The notes under the pieces are model-generated. The model had not been told where the DNA came from. It worked only from the letters and a program-made list of their open reading frames with translations, and made no database searches. This document shows positions 25,966 to 35,536 of a DNA stretch of 64,000 nucleotides, piece after piece. The position numbers and the translations under genes are program-made. Location: contig JAHYIV010000009.1 in assembly GCA_019429465.1 (NCBI GenBank), positions 1 through 64,000 of the forward strand, given 5' to 3'. The stretch's first letter is position 1. Every line of letters starts with the position of its first letter. The DNA is from Desulfoarculaceae bacterium. Lineage in GTDB: Bacteria > Desulfobacterota > Desulfobulbia > Desulfobulbales > Desulfocapsaceae.

Positions 25966-26547
25966 TCAGGGGCGGACAAAGTCAGTAAGTGTGCAATAGA
26001 CCCTGCCGCCGATGTCATAACTGTTGCTGAGAAGGTTATATTCGAGGCTGCCGCCTTTAATGGATACCGTCTCGCCAATGAGTCTGGTGGGCCCGGGACA
26101 GTTGGCTATCTTGGTCTTGTCGTTGTAGTGGAGCAGTTCGGTGTAGATTTCATAGTTATCCCCGGGCTTTTTGATCACCACATCATCTTTGAGGATGAGC
26201 AGGCTGGATCCCTTGTCGAAGAGGCCCTCTCTGGCGGTGACGTGCGTCTGTTCTCCCTCTTTACTGGTAATAGTGGCGTTGACATCCTCCATCTCGAACT
26301 CATCGCTTGTTTTACCGGTCAGGGCCCGCACAGCGGTGAGATCCAGGGTTTTTTGTCCATTATGGCTCTGGGTGATACGGACCCTGTTCATGGTAAAATC
26401 CTGGCTCTCCTGCCGATTGAGGGCCAGTGAAGGGTCGTAGCCACCACGAGGAGAGAGAAAGGCAGCCAGGGGTTGGCGCCACAGGGGGAAGGTGAGCAGC
26501 AGGGCCAGGGGTATCAGCCAGATGAAGTTTCTGCCGTGTATACGCAT
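25966..26547 (-). CDS. lptC: LPS export ABC transporter periplasmic protein LptC
   Basis: The 193-residue protein has one N-terminal membrane anchor (FIWLIPLALLLTFPLW) and a periplasmic beta-jellyroll part of the LptC type, with ITSKEGEQTHVTAREGLFD and LKDDVVIKKPGDNYEIYTE. It passes lipopolysaccharide from LptB2FG to LptA. It starts two bases after the kdsC stop, completing the gene order pyrG-kdsA-kdsC-lptC on the minus strand. No lptA or lptB follows; the next gene runs the other way, so the rest of the Lpt set must be elsewhere. Confidence 0.85.
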   Translation of the reverse strand: MRIHGRNFIWLIPLALLLTFPLWRQPLAAFLSPRGGYDPSLALNRQESQDFTMNRVRITQSHNGQKTLDLTAVRALTGKTSDEFEMEDVNATITSKEGEQTHVTAREGLFDKGSSLLILKDDVVIKKPGDNYEIYTELLHYNDKTKIANCPGPTRLIGETVSIKGGSLEYNLLSNSYDIGGRVYCTLTDFVRP

Positions 26548-26549
26548 AG

Positions 26550-27119
26550 TTATCGACTGATATAGCTTTGGAGAAGTTCCTGGTATCGGCCTTTGGCCTC
26601 AAGGATCAGCTCGCAGATCTCGCGAACCGCGCCATGGCCACCTGATTGGACGGTGGTGTAGTGGACGGCGTCCTGCACCTCTTTTACCCCATTGGCCGGG
26701 GCGGCGCTGAATCCTGCCCGATTGAGCAGGACAAGGTCCAACCAGTCGTCCCCCATATAGGCTATTTCAAATGGCTGGCAGCCTGATTGGGCCAGGATCT
26801 CCTTGTAGGCATCCACTTTGTTTCCGACCCCCTGAAAGACATAGCGCATCTTCAGATTGGCACAGCGCCGGGCCACGGCCTCGGAGCTGCGGGCGGTGAT
26901 CACCCCGATATCCAGGCCGATCTCCTGCATGAGACGCAGGCCAAAACCATCCTGGGTATTGAAGGCCTTGGACTCCTGGCCCTCATGCGAAAAGATGAGA
27001 CTGCCGTCGGTGAGCACGCCGTCGACATCAAGGAGCAGGATTTTAACCGGCTTGGCCTTGGCCAGAGCTGCCTGCCAGGCCGCGCTCCGCCGGGGTGCGG
27101 CAGATTGGGTTTGGGCCAT
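26550..27119 (-). CDS. kdsC: 3-deoxy-D-manno-octulosonate 8-phosphate phosphatase KdsC
   Basis: KdsC removes phosphate from KDO 8-phosphate before KDO is activated for LPS. The 189-residue HAD-family protein has the nucleophile motif LLLDVDGVLTDG near residue 32, AFNTQDGFGLRLM, VITARSSEAVARR and the late Asp motif YMGDDWLDLVLLNRAG. I place the start at the ATG at 27119; the frame stays open upstream but only through repeat DNA. A repeat array separates it from kdsA, so it may need its own promoter. Confidence 0.92.
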   Translation of the reverse strand: MAQTQSAAPRRSAAWQAALAKAKPVKILLLDVDGVLTDGSLIFSHEGQESKAFNTQDGFGLRLMQEIGLDIGVITARSSEAVARRCANLKMRYVFQGVGNKVDAYKEILAQSGCQPFEIAYMGDDWLDLVLLNRAGFSAAPANGVKEVQDAVHYTTVQSGGHGAVREICELILEAKGRYQELLQSYISR

Positions 27120-27258
27120 GGCACGGTATCCATCGAGGATCTCACAGTCTGAAGGGTGCTGGCCTGGCTTTGTGGGGGGGCAGGAGTCGGGAGACATGGG
27201 ATTCAGGGGGTTGTAAAAGAAATAGTATTGTAAACGATGAACGGCCCTTTGGGTGGCA

Positions 27259-27631
27259 TCCCAGGCAATCGTCAGCAGATGTAACTTGCCAGACGCCGCA
27301 TCCAAGAACCAGCGGTAAAGATTGCTGTTTCTTGGATGCGGCATAAGAGTCAGTAGACAAAAAGAGCAAAAAGGGGCTTGCGTCCGCCACCTTCCTTGGT
27401 ATTCGGCGTCAGCCACTCACCACAACAGCCGGAAAAGATTGGCTGTTGTGGTGGAGCGGCATAAGGTGCCGTAAACAAAAAGAGCAAAAAGAGCCTTGCG
27501 TCCGCCACCTTCCTTGGTATTCGGCGTCAGCCACTCACCACAACAGCCGGAAAAGATTGGCTGTTGTGGTGGAGCGGCATAAGGTGCCGTAAACAAAAAG
27601 AGCAAAAAGAGCCTTGCTCTTTTTGCAACGG
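27259..27631. repeat. Hairpin repeat array between kdsC and kdsA
   Basis: Two identical 118-bp units (from 27378 and 27496) each contain the hairpin CACCACAACAGCC / GGCTGTTGTGGTG, then GAGCGGCATAAGGTGCCGT and AAAAAGAGCAAAAAGAG. A diverged unit before them (27259-27377) has a different hairpin (CATCCAAGAA / TTCTTGGATG) and the same GGCATAAGAG tail. That first unit closely matches the units of the array at 38086-38460. Long open frames through the arrays are artefacts of the repeat. Confidence 0.85.
27596..27624 (-). terminator. Hairpin terminator at the end of the repeat array, downstream of kdsA
   Basis: AAAAAGAGCAA and TTGCTCTTTTT pair perfectly over 11 bp around an 8-base loop, with T runs on both strands. 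It lies 11 bases past the kdsA stop, so it probably ends or attenuates pyrG-kdsA transcription before kdsC. Confidence 0.7.
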
Positions 27632-27634
27632 CAC

Positions 27635-28474
27635 CTAAAAATCTTTACATACCTGGCGAATTTGCACCAGCTGGGTCAGGATTCCTTCGATCTGATCAAG
27701 GGCAATGGAGTTGGGTCCGTCGCAGAGGGCCTTGTCCGGATCTGGATGGACCTCCATGAACAGACCGTCGATGCCGGCGGCAACGGCGGCCCGGCTCAGC
27801 GGGGCGATGAATTCCCTCTGGCCTCCCGAAGAGCCGCCGGCGCCTCCTGGCAGTTGCACCGAGTGGGTGGCATCGTAGATCACCGGGCAGTCAAAGGAAC
27901 GCATGATGGGCAGGGCGCGCATATCGACCACCAGATTATTGTAGCCGAAGCTGGCGCCCCGCTCGACCAGCATGATCTTTGTGCCGCCGGCCTCCCGGAT
28001 CTTGTTGACGGCATTTTTCATGTCCCAGGGCGAGACAAACTGCCCCTTTTTCAGGTTGATGGGTTTGCCGGTCCGGGCCACGGCCGTGAGGAGATCGGTC
28101 TGCCGGCAGAGAAAGGCCGGGATCTGGATGATATCCAAAACTGCGGCCGCTGCCTGGATCTGGCTTGTGTCATGGACATCGGAGATCACTGGCACCTGCA
28201 GCTCTTCCCTGATTCGGGAGAGGATGGCCAGCCCTTGTTCCAGGCCGGGTCCGCGGTACGAGGAGAGGGAGGTGCGGTTGGCCTTGTCAAAGGAGGCCTT
28301 GAAGACATAGGTGAGTCCGAGGCGACCGCAGATCTCCTGCATGGTGCCGGCCACCCGCCGGGCCAGCTCTTCCGATTCAAGGGCGCAGGGACCGGCGATA
28401 AGCAGCAGCGGCTGGCCCGGGCCGACCTGAATCAGATTGCCTGCGGGAGTACCAATAGCGACAGGCGAGATCAT
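27635..28474 (-). CDS. kdsA: 3-deoxy-8-phosphooctulonate synthase KdsA
   Basis: KdsA condenses phosphoenolpyruvate with arabinose 5-phosphate to KDO 8-phosphate. The 279-residue TIM-barrel protein has [11 protein letters not shown] near residue 25, [12 protein letters not shown] and the [11 protein letters not shown] region. The Cys in AGPC marks the metal-dependent class; the metal-free class has Asn at that place. The final part [13 protein letters not shown] is complete. Its ATG overlaps the pyrG stop by four bases. It is separated from kdsC by a repeat array with a terminator-like hairpin. Confidence 0.95.
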   Translation of the reverse strand: MISPVAIGTPAGNLIQVGPGQPLLLIAGPCALESEELARRVAGTMQEICGRLGLTYVFKASFDKANRTSLSSYRGPGLEQGLAILSRIREELQVPVISDVHDTSQIQAAAAVLDIIQIPAFLCRQTDLLTAVARTGKPINLKKGQFVSPWDMKNAVNKIREAGGTKIMLVERGASFGYNNLVVDMRALPIMRSFDCPVIYDATHSVQLPGGAGGSSGGQREFIAPLSRAAVAAGIDGLFMEVHPDPDKALCDGPNSIALDQIEGILTQLVQIRQVCKDF

Positions 28475-30126
28475 TGGCCCTTATACTTGATGGCCGCGGC
28501 GATAAAGTCGCGAAACAGGGGATGCGGACGCATCGGTTTGGACTTGAATTCAGGATGAAACTGGCAGCCGAGAAACCAGGGGTGTTCGGCGATTTCAACG
28601 ATCTCAACGAGGTTATTGTCAGGAGAGGTCCCGGAGATGATCAGACCTTTTTCTTCCAGCCGCAGTCGATAGTCGTTGTTGAACTCGTACCGGTGTCGAT
28701 GCCGCTCCGAGATCTCCTCCATACCGTAGGCGGTCCTGGCCAGGGTCTCTTCCCGCAGCTTGCAGGGATAGGCGCCAAGGCGCAGGGTACCCCCCATCTC
28801 TGAGCTTTCATCGCGCACCTGCATCTTGCCGCTGCGGTAGTCAAACCATTCCTTGATCAGGTAGATAACCGGGTCAGGGGTGGTGAGGTCAAATTCAGTG
28901 GAATCGGCCTTGGGCATCCCTGCCATATTGCGGGCATATTCAACAACTGCCAGTTGCATCCCCAGGCAGATACCGAAGAAGGGGATCTGCTGCTCCCGGG
29001 CATGGGTGATCGCCTTGATCTTGCCGGCCACTCCCCGGCTGCCGAAACCGCCGGGCACCAGGATTCCATGGCATCCGGCCAGCAGTTCGGCAGGGTTGTC
29101 TCCTTCCAGGTCTTCGGCGTTGATATAGCGCAGTTCGACCTTGGCGTCATTGGCCAGTCCGCCATGCACCAGGGACTCATGCAGGCTCTTGTAGGATTCG
29201 GTCAGGTCAACATATTTGCCGGGAATAGCAATGGTGACCGTCTGTTTGGGATTCTTGATCTTGCGGACCAGATCTTCCCAGGGCTTGATATTGGGTTTGC
29301 CGGTCCACATGTTGAGCAGCTCAAGGATCTTGGAGTCCAGACCTTCTTTATGCAGATGGATCGGTACTTCGTAAATGGATTCGACATCAATGCCGGTGAT
29401 CACGGCATCTTTGGACAGGCTGCAGAAAAGGCCGATCTTGGCCTTCAGTTCATCGGTCAGGGGAACTTCGGTACGGCAGAAGAGGATGTCGGGCTGGATG
29501 CCGTCGGCACGCAGTTCACGCACCGAGTGCTGGGTGGGCTTGGTCTTGACCTCGCCTGCGGCCTTGATATAGGGGACGTAGGTGAGGTGGATGTAAAGGG
29601 TGTTTTCCCGCCCGAGATCGCCCCGTAACTGGCGAATGGCCTCAATAAAGGGCAGTCCTTCAATGTCGCCGACAGTGCCGCCGAGCTCAATGATCGCCAC
29701 ATCGACGCTGCCGTCAAGCTGGAGGATGGCCTCCTTGATCTCGTTGGTGATATGGGGGATGACCTGGACGGTGCCGCCCATATATTCGCCGCGACGTTCC
29801 TTGGTGATGACCGAATAGTAGATCCGACCCGAGGTGTAGTTGTTCTGCTTGCCCATGACCGCGTTGGTATAGCGTTCATAGTGACCCATGTCCAGGTCGG
29901 TCTCGGCCCCGTCATCGGTGACAAAGACCTCTCCATGCTGAAAGGGGTTCATGGTGCCCGGATCAACATTGATATAGGGATCGAGTTTCTGGAAGGTGAC
30001 GGTCAGGCCCCGGCTTTCCAGGAGGGCGCCGATGGATGCCGCCGCCAGTCCTTTGCCGAGCGAGGAAAGCACGCCGCCGGTCACGAAGATGAACTTAGTA
30101 TGTTTGATGGTATTTTTATTTTTCAT
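28471..30126 (-). CDS. pyrG: CTP synthase PyrG
   Basis: PyrG makes CTP from UTP, ATP and glutamine; CTP is also needed to form CMP-KDO. The 551-residue protein has the synthetase domain ([20 protein letters not shown] near residue 10, then [19 protein letters not shown]) and a class I glutamine amidotransferase domain from about 300, with the nucleophile in [10 protein letters not shown] and the His-Glu pair in [13 protein letters not shown] place the start at ATG 30126, since the upstream 30 codons are not conserved in character. It leads the LPS sugar operon. Confidence 0.97.
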   Translation of the reverse strand: MKNKNTIKHTKFIFVTGGVLSSLGKGLAAASIGALLESRGLTVTFQKLDPYINVDPGTMNPFQHGEVFVTDDGAETDLDMGHYERYTNAVMGKQNNYTSGRIYYSVITKERRGEYMGGTVQVIPHITNEIKEAILQLDGSVDVAIIELGGTVGDIEGLPFIEAIRQLRGDLGRENTLYIHLTYVPYIKAAGEVKTKPTQHSVRELRADGIQPDILFCRTEVPLTDELKAKIGLFCSLSKDAVITGIDVESIYEVPIHLHKEGLDSKILELLNMWTGKPNIKPWEDLVRKIKNPKQTVTIAIPGKYVDLTESYKSLHESLVHGGLANDAKVELRYINAEDLEGDNPAELLAGCHGILVPGGFGSRGVAGKIKAITHAREQQIPFFGICLGMQLAVVEYARNMAGMPKADSTEFDLTTPDPVIYLIKEWFDYRSGKMQVRDESSEMGGTLRLGAYPCKLREETLARTAYGMEEISERHRHRYEFNNDYRLRLEEKGLIISGTSPDNNLVEIVEIAEHPWFLGCQFHPEFKSKPMRPHPLFRDFIAAAIKYKGQ

Positions 30127-30273
30127 GGGGGCTACTATAGCAATGTGCCATCGTTTTTGGAACCAAAAAGATGGTCCGGAATAGACATTTCTTTGCTTGT
30201 TTTTCCGGGTTTTCATAACTAACTTGTCAAAAGTTGAGAATGATTGTTAAAACTTTTCATTTCGGAGGATGCT

Positions 30274-31323
30274 ATGTCTTTTCTCATTACGCTCCTGGCT
30301 GTGCTGCTGGCAGGGATGGGCTGGGTCGCACCGGCGTTGGCAGGAGGAGTTCAGAGAGAGGTGGCCGTCTTTGGCGGCGGCTGTTTCTGGTGTATGGAGC
30401 CCCCCTTTGAGGAGCTGGAAGGTGTCTTCGAGGTGACAGCCGGTTATGCCGGAGGCAGCAGGGAGACAGCCGACTATCAGCAGGTGAGCAGCGGCCGGAC
30501 CGATCATTATGAGGCAGTCCGCGTGATGTATGATCCGGCGAAGGTCTCCTATGGGCGGTTACTTGAGGTCTTCTGGCGGCAGATCGATCCCACCGATAGC
30601 GGCGGCCAGTTTGGAGATCGTGGATCTCAGTATAAGACGGCAATCTTTTATCAGAATGAGGGGCAGAGGGTGCTGGCTGAACGATCCAAGGCAGATCTTG
30701 CGGCCTCCGGTCTGTTTGATCGGCCTATCGCCACCAGGATCCTGCCGGTGGTCCCTTTTTATGAGGCCGAGGAGGTTCATCAGGATTATTACCGCAAGAA
30801 TTACAGCCATTATGCAGCCTACAAGGAAGGCTCCGGCAGAAAGGCTTTTCTGGAAAAGATGTGGCCGCAAGAGCTGCAGGGGAATAAGAAGTACGTGAAA
30901 CCATCTGATGCTGAACTGCGCCAGCGCCTGACTCCCCGGCAATATAAGGTAACCCGAAAAGAGGGGACTGAACCGGCCTTTGATAATGAGTACTGGGATA
31001 ATAAAGAGCAGGGAATCTATGTCGATGTCGTCTCCGGTGAGCCGCTTTTCAGCTCCAGGGACAAGTTTGATTCAGGGACCGGCTGGCCCAGTTTTACCAG
31101 GCCTCTTGAAGAAAAAAATGTGATCGAGAAAAAGGACCGCGGCTTGTTCACGGTGCGGACCGAGGTGCGCAGCGTCCATGGCGACTCGCACCTTGGCCAT
31201 GTCTTTGACGACGGCCCCACTCCCACCGGCCTCCGTTACTGTCTCAACTCGGCCGCCCTGCGCTTTATCCCGCAGGCAAAAATGGCAGAAGAGGGCTATG
31301 CGGAATATCTGAAAAGTTTGTAG
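30274..31323 (+). CDS. msrAB: Secreted methionine sulfoxide reductase MsrA-MsrB fusion
   Basis: The 349-residue protein starts with a signal peptide ([21 protein letters not shown]). MsrA follows with [12 protein letters not shown], whose first Cys is catalytic, and reduces the S-sulfoxide. MsrB comes last (from about 205), with DSGTGWPSF and the catalytic Cys in [11 protein letters not shown], and reduces the R-sulfoxide. The MsrB part lacks the CxxC zinc pairs of the zinc-binding form. GGAGGA stands five bases before ATG 30274; the longer frame from 30244 is less likely. It would repair oxidised periplasmic proteins. No thioredoxin-like domain or partner is adjacent. Confidence 0.95.
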   Translation: MSFLITLLAVLLAGMGWVAPALAGGVQREVAVFGGGCFWCMEPPFEELEGVFEVTAGYAGGSRETADYQQVSSGRTDHYEAVRVMYDPAKVSYGRLLEVFWRQIDPTDSGGQFGDRGSQYKTAIFYQNEGQRVLAERSKADLAASGLFDRPIATRILPVVPFYEAEEVHQDYYRKNYSHYAAYKEGSGRKAFLEKMWPQELQGNKKYVKPSDAELRQRLTPRQYKVTRKEGTEPAFDNEYWDNKEQGIYVDVVSGEPLFSSRDKFDSGTGWPSFTRPLEEKNVIEKKDRGLFTVRTEVRSVHGDSHLGHVFDDGPTPTGLRYCLNSAALRFIPQAKMAEEGYAEYLKSL

Positions 31324-31335
31324 CATCTTCCGGCT

Positions 31336-31392
31336 CGATAAGGCCAGGGAGCCCGTACGGATTGCGGGCGACCTGGCCTTATCGCTTTTTTT
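31336..31392 (+). terminator. Rho-independent terminator of msrAB
   Basis: CGATAAGGCCAGG pairs perfectly with CCTGGCCTTATCG over 13 bp and is followed by seven or more T residues. It lies 13 bases past the msrAB stop. Confidence 0.9.
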
Positions 31393-31439
31393 GAGATGAG
31401 ATGCAGGGAATCCTGCAGAAGAGGTGTTCAGTTTATCTA

Positions 31440-31582
31440 GCGCCTGTCCATAAATGGTCTTTTTGCCCGATCTCTGCGTCTTGCTCAAGAAATAATGATC
31501 GGAATATCATACATATGCCTGCGCTTATTTTTTTCGCAGTCCTTGATCTCGAACAAAAATCCTCATTTATGGACAGGCACTA
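31440..31582. repeat. Miniature inverted-repeat element with GCCTGTCCATAAAT ends
   Basis: GCGCCTGTCCATAAATGG at the left end is complementary to TCATTTATGGACAGGCAC at the right end; the inside, about 105 bases, is AT-rich and non-coding. The right end supplies the stop codon (TAG on the minus strand) of the neighbouring deacetylase gene, so insertion altered or trimmed that protein's C terminus. Confidence 0.75.
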
Positions 31583-32392
31583 TCTGGTCATGACCGGCTG
31601 GCCGATAAGTTTCTCCAGCGGCTGGACATCGTAGCTCTCTTTTTGGAGCGAGGAAAAAAGGGTGTTCAGCTCATTCCGCCAGCAGGTCGCGGCCGCTTCT
31701 TTCTCCGGGGCAATGTCATGCAGGAGAATAATGTCTCCTGGCTTGAGCCGGTCAAGGATGCGCTGGGCCAGGTTGGTAATCTTCCTGTTGCCCTGATCAA
31801 AAATCCGACAGCTGAAGGTGACTGTCACCAGTCCTTCCTCCTCGAGCACCTGTTTCAGGCGCGGATTGCTTATCCCTATCGGTGGTCGGAAGACAAGGGC
31901 TCGTATGCCTGATTGTTGTAATACTTTCTGGGTCTGATGAATGTCCTGCTCTAATCTCTTGCGGCTTCTCAGCATCAGCAGATTGTCATGCTGCCAGGAA
32001 TGGTTGCCGATGGTGTGGCCCTGGCTGAGGATGTCGGCAATGAGATCCGGATGTCTGGCTGCTTTTTTACCGGTGACAAAAAAGGTGGCCCTGAGCTGAT
32101 ACCTGGCCAGCAGGTCAAGCAGTATCGGTGTGGACGCGGGAGAGGGGCCGTCATCAAAGGTGAGGGCGACTCCTTTGCTGCCGGTGACACTTCGGCTGAT
32201 TACGGGGAGGAAAAAGCCGGACTGCGGCAAAAACGGTGCCGCCAGACAGAGGAGCAGAAAGAGGATCAGTGGCAGTGTGGCCAGCCGGGGATCGATAACA
32301 AAGAGCAGGGCCGCCAGCAGCAAGGCCATGATCCCGATTTTTTCTGCCGGGGAAAGACGGCCTCTCTGTCCTCTCTTGGTCTTGAGGCTCAT
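31580..32392 (-). CDS. Polysaccharide deacetylase (NodB-type) family protein, membrane-anchored
   Basis: The 270-residue protein has two hydrophobic segments in the first 60 residues and then a NodB deacetylase domain: ALTFDDGPSPAS with the catalytic Asp pair, GNHSWQHDN with the two metal-binding His residues, VFRPPIG and the last motif IILLHDIAP. It would remove N- or O-acetyl groups from a carbohydrate at the outer face of the inner membrane. It overlaps the MMPL-methyltransferase gene by four bases (ATGA), so the two are made together. The stop codon lies in a miniature repeat element. Confidence 0.88.
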   Translation of the reverse strand: MSLKTKRGQRGRLSPAEKIGIMALLLAALLFVIDPRLATLPLILFLLLCLAAPFLPQSGFFLPVISRSVTGSKGVALTFDDGPSPASTPILLDLLARYQLRATFFVTGKKAARHPDLIADILSQGHTIGNHSWQHDNLLMLRSRKRLEQDIHQTQKVLQQSGIRALVFRPPIGISNPRLKQVLEEEGLVTVTFSCRIFDQGNRKITNLAQRILDRLKPGDIILLHDIAPEKEAAATCWRNELNTLFSSLQKESYDVQPLEKLIGQPVMTR

Positions 32393-35300
32393 TTCTTTTC
32401 CGCACGACCGATCATCCAGACCAGTTCACTGTTTCTGTGTGAAGCCATGTTTGTCTCGACCACAAAACCGGCCTCGTTCATCAGTCCAACCATCCGCTCC
32501 GCCGAACGGTACCAGGGTTTTCCTCCAGAAAGCCTGATTCGGTAATCTTCAAGCCGCCAGGATTTGGATGGAGACGTATCCGGCAGGATGACATAGCGGA
32601 GCACCAGTCTGCCGTCCGGCGCCAGGGCCTGGAAGCAGTTGGTTAAAAGAGCGGTAATGGTCCTGTCATCGAGATAGTGGAGCATGTCCAGCAGCAGGAC
32701 AAGATCGGCCGGCTGGCCAAGGACCGGGAGCTCCGGTGCCATGCCCTGAATAACGGTGCCCCGTTCTCCCATGGCCAGGGCCGCCACCCGCACCCGTTCC
32801 GGATCCGGATCAAGAGCGACGATATGGGCCTGCGGAAAATACTCCAGGCACCAGCAGCCGGGAACTCCGTAGCCGCAGCCGATATCAAGGATGGTCCTGA
32901 CCTTGTCTCTATGATCTGCCAGCAGGGCTGCCAGATCACCAAACATGGGATCGAACCTCAGTTTAAAGCGGGCAAAGAGGCGTGGATATCCCTCCATGAG
33001 ACGATAGTGCTCCAGAACCTGCTGGTCGAAAGGTTGTCCTGGAGCTGCAGCTCTTTTTCTGGAGAAAAAGAGCTGCAGCAGGGGGGGGAGCAGGAGAAAA
33101 GCCCCGAGCAGCGAATAGCCGATGCCCAGCAGCGAGGTAATCCCAATGCTGCGCAGCAGGGAATGATCGGCAGAACAGAGGACGCCAAAGCCGATGAGTG
33201 TGGACATGGCGGCCATAAAGACCGCCATGCGGACCAGCCTGAATGAGGGGTGGTCAGGATCACGATAGCGCTGGTGGGCCCTGACACAGAAAAGAGAATA
33301 GTCGATGCCCATGCCCAGGATGACAATCGAGAGCATCAGGCTGGGGATGTCCAGCGGATGGCCGATCAGCTTCATGGTGCCCAGGGTACAGATATAGGAA
33401 AAGAGCGGGGGCAGCAGGCTGATCAGGGTCAACTGCCAGCTCAGGAAAAAGAGGAACAGCAGGACAGTCACGCTGACGGCAATGATGGCCAGCATCGTGG
33501 CAAAGGTGGTAAAGAGGATATCTGCCAGCCGGGCAGAAAAGTAGGGACTGTCAAAGATCCTGGCCTCCTGGCCGTAACGGTCCATAAAATCCTGGCTGTT
33601 GTACTCCTTCCCCGGAGTAAGCGTGATAAACTGGATCAGGCCCCCCTCTTTTTCGGCGATGCCCATAAGCTGGTAATAGTGGGGAGGAAGGACGGAGGAG
33701 GCGGGTTGAAATGACGGCTGCAGCACGTTCAGAAACTGATCAAAGGCCTGGGGCGCAAAGCCGAGCGCGGCCGCACTGGTCTCCAGCTCTTTTTGCAGCC
33801 CTGCCACCCTGTCCCGGTTCCAGAACTGCTGCCAGGCGGCCAGGTTATCCCTCGTTCTCAGCTTACCGGGAAAGATCATCGATGGCACAAAGGCGGATTG
33901 GAGGATATCCGCCCTGAGATCGGCCTCGAATTTTTGGAGGAGGATATCATTTTTCTGCTGGATCTCATCAATGGACTTACCGCTATGCATCAGGAAGATC
34001 TTGTCGCCCATATCCCCCCAGACAGTGGAGAAGAGTGTGTCGGCGGCAAGGGTCTCCGGAGTCACCGTGTTCATGCTCTCCAGGCTGACATTGAAGCCGG
34101 GGCGGGCGAAGAAGAGCAGGAAAAGTGCCAGGATCGCGGCGGAGACGGCGCCGGTGCGTCCAGTGCTGTAGAGCCTGTCCACCAGCCCTTGCAGGGGGAG
34201 GGTACGGTTCCTTGACTGGGGCATGGCAGGGGTGAGGCGGGGAAAGACGGTGTGGATAAAAAGAAAGGAGAAAAGGACACCCATGGCCGTGAACTGACCT
34301 AACTGGACAAAAATAGGAAAGCCGCTGAAACAGAGAATGAGAAAGGCGCCTATGGTGGTGAGGACAGTCAGGATGCCAACGGCATAGACTTCGCGGGATG
34401 CCTCTTTGCCCCGTGTCTTTTGCGGACGATCAAGAAAGAGCAGGTAGGCGATGCCGTGGTCGACGGTAATGGAAATAATGGCACCGCCAAAGCCCAGGGC
34501 CATGATGGAGATGGAGGAATGAAACAGGGAAAAGACAAACAGGGCAGCCGCGGTACCGGCAAAGGCGGGCAGCAGGGAAAAGAGACCGAGCAGGGGCCTG
34601 GGAAAGGCAAAAACCAGCAGCAGTCCAATACCCGCTGTAGACAGCAGCAGGGCCAATCGGACGTCATGACGGATGATGCGTTCATTGTCCAGTGCGGCCC
34701 GGTATGCCCCCACCGGGGTCGTGGTGATCGTCACCCCTGAAGGGGCAAATCTGTCGCTGAGATCTTGTGAAATCGTCGTCAGCAGTGTTGAAATCTGCCG
34801 GGCTGACGCCGTGTCTGTGCCGGCAGTGCTTGGCCGTGCGGTCACCAGGAGGTGGCGCTTGTCTGCCGACAGAAGGTGGCCTTTATACATGTTCAACTCG
34901 GGAGAGGGGGCCAGCATGGCCATCCTGGCCATGACCGGTTCCATGAGGCCAAGGGGGTCGGTGCTCAAGAACTCACTCTGGCCAATGCCTTCCAGGCTGC
35001 CGAGTTTTTGCAGGACGTCATGGAGGCGCTGCTGGATCCGCTCTTTTGTCAATCTGGGCGCGATCTCCTGCTCGAGCTCAGTCTGCGAGAAGAACAGGGG
35101 CAGGTTCGTGGCAATATGCAGGGCCAGTTCAGGAATCTGTGTGCCGACCTGGCTTGTTCCCACCTCGGCAAAGAGACCGCTGGCCTGGAGTTTTTCCTCA
35201 AAAAAAACAGCAGATTCCACCAGAATGTCCGGGGTATCCCTGTCCACCATGATATCAATCGCAATCTGGTCGTGGATCGGATGGTTGTGAAAGATCTCCA

Positions 35301-35460
35301 GTGCGTCGCTTACCACCATGTTATCGGCCGGCAGGGAGCGCACCACATCCGTGTCAATGTCCAGGCGGAGCAACCCCACGCCTGCCATGGCGCAGATCAG
35401 CATGGCCACCAGCAGAAGCAGCCGATAGTTGAACATCTTTTTGTTATTTATGGCGGTCAC
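32389..35460 (-). CDS. MMPL/RND-type exporter fused to a SAM-dependent methyltransferase
   Basis: The 1023-residue protein starts with an RND/MMPL transporter of about 800 residues: an N-terminal helix, a periplasmic loop, helices with the motifs GFGGAIISITVDHGIAYLLF and, in the second half, ILGMGIDYSLFCVRAHQRY, each with the buried Asp of the proton path. From about residue 835 comes a class I methyltransferase with the SAM motif ILDIGCGYGVPG and a late LAPDGRLVLRYVIL strand. MMPL proteins of aryl-polyene clusters export lipids or polyenes to the outer membrane, often with a separate methyltransferase; here the two are one chain. It overlaps the deacetylase gene. The substrate is not known. 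Confidence 0.87.
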   Translation of the reverse strand: MTAINNKKMFNYRLLLLVAMLICAMAGVGLLRLDIDTDVVRSLPADNMVVSDALEIFHNHPIHDQIAIDIMVDRDTPDILVESAVFFEEKLQASGLFAEVGTSQVGTQIPELALHIATNLPLFFSQTELEQEIAPRLTKERIQQRLHDVLQKLGSLEGIGQSEFLSTDPLGLMEPVMARMAMLAPSPELNMYKGHLLSADKRHLLVTARPSTAGTDTASARQISTLLTTISQDLSDRFAPSGVTITTTPVGAYRAALDNERIIRHDVRLALLLSTAGIGLLLVFAFPRPLLGLFSLLPAFAGTAAALFVFSLFHSSISIMALGFGGAIISITVDHGIAYLLFLDRPQKTRGKEASREVYAVGILTVLTTIGAFLILCFSGFPIFVQLGQFTAMGVLFSFLFIHTVFPRLTPAMPQSRNRTLPLQGLVDRLYSTGRTGAVSAAILALFLLFFARPGFNVSLESMNTVTPETLAADTLFSTVWGDMGDKIFLMHSGKSIDEIQQKNDILLQKFEADLRADILQSAFVPSMIFPGKLRTRDNLAAWQQFWNRDRVAGLQKELETSAAALGFAPQAFDQFLNVLQPSFQPASSVLPPHYYQLMGIAEKEGGLIQFITLTPGKEYNSQDFMDRYGQEARIFDSPYFSARLADILFTTFATMLAIIAVSVTVLLFLFFLSWQLTLISLLPPLFSYICTLGTMKLIGHPLDIPSLMLSIVILGMGIDYSLFCVRAHQRYRDPDHPSFRLVRMAVFMAAMSTLIGFGVLCSADHSLLRSIGITSLLGIGYSLLGAFLLLPPLLQLFFSRKRAAAPGQPFDQQVLEHYRLMEGYPRLFARFKLRFDPMFGDLAALLADHRDKVRTILDIGCGYGVPGCWCLEYFPQAHIVALDPDPERVRVAALAMGERGTVIQGMAPELPVLGQPADLVLLLDMLHYLDDRTITALLTNCFQALAPDGRLVLRYVILPDTSPSKSWRLEDYRIRLSGGKPWYRSAERMVGLMNEAGFVVETNMASHRNSELVWMIGRAEKK

Positions 35461-35536
35461 TCAGAGAGTAAGGGGGGAAGATTTGACTGAGGGTATTCTC
35501 AGGGACCCGGAAAAGACTGATGGCCCTTAAGACGAC

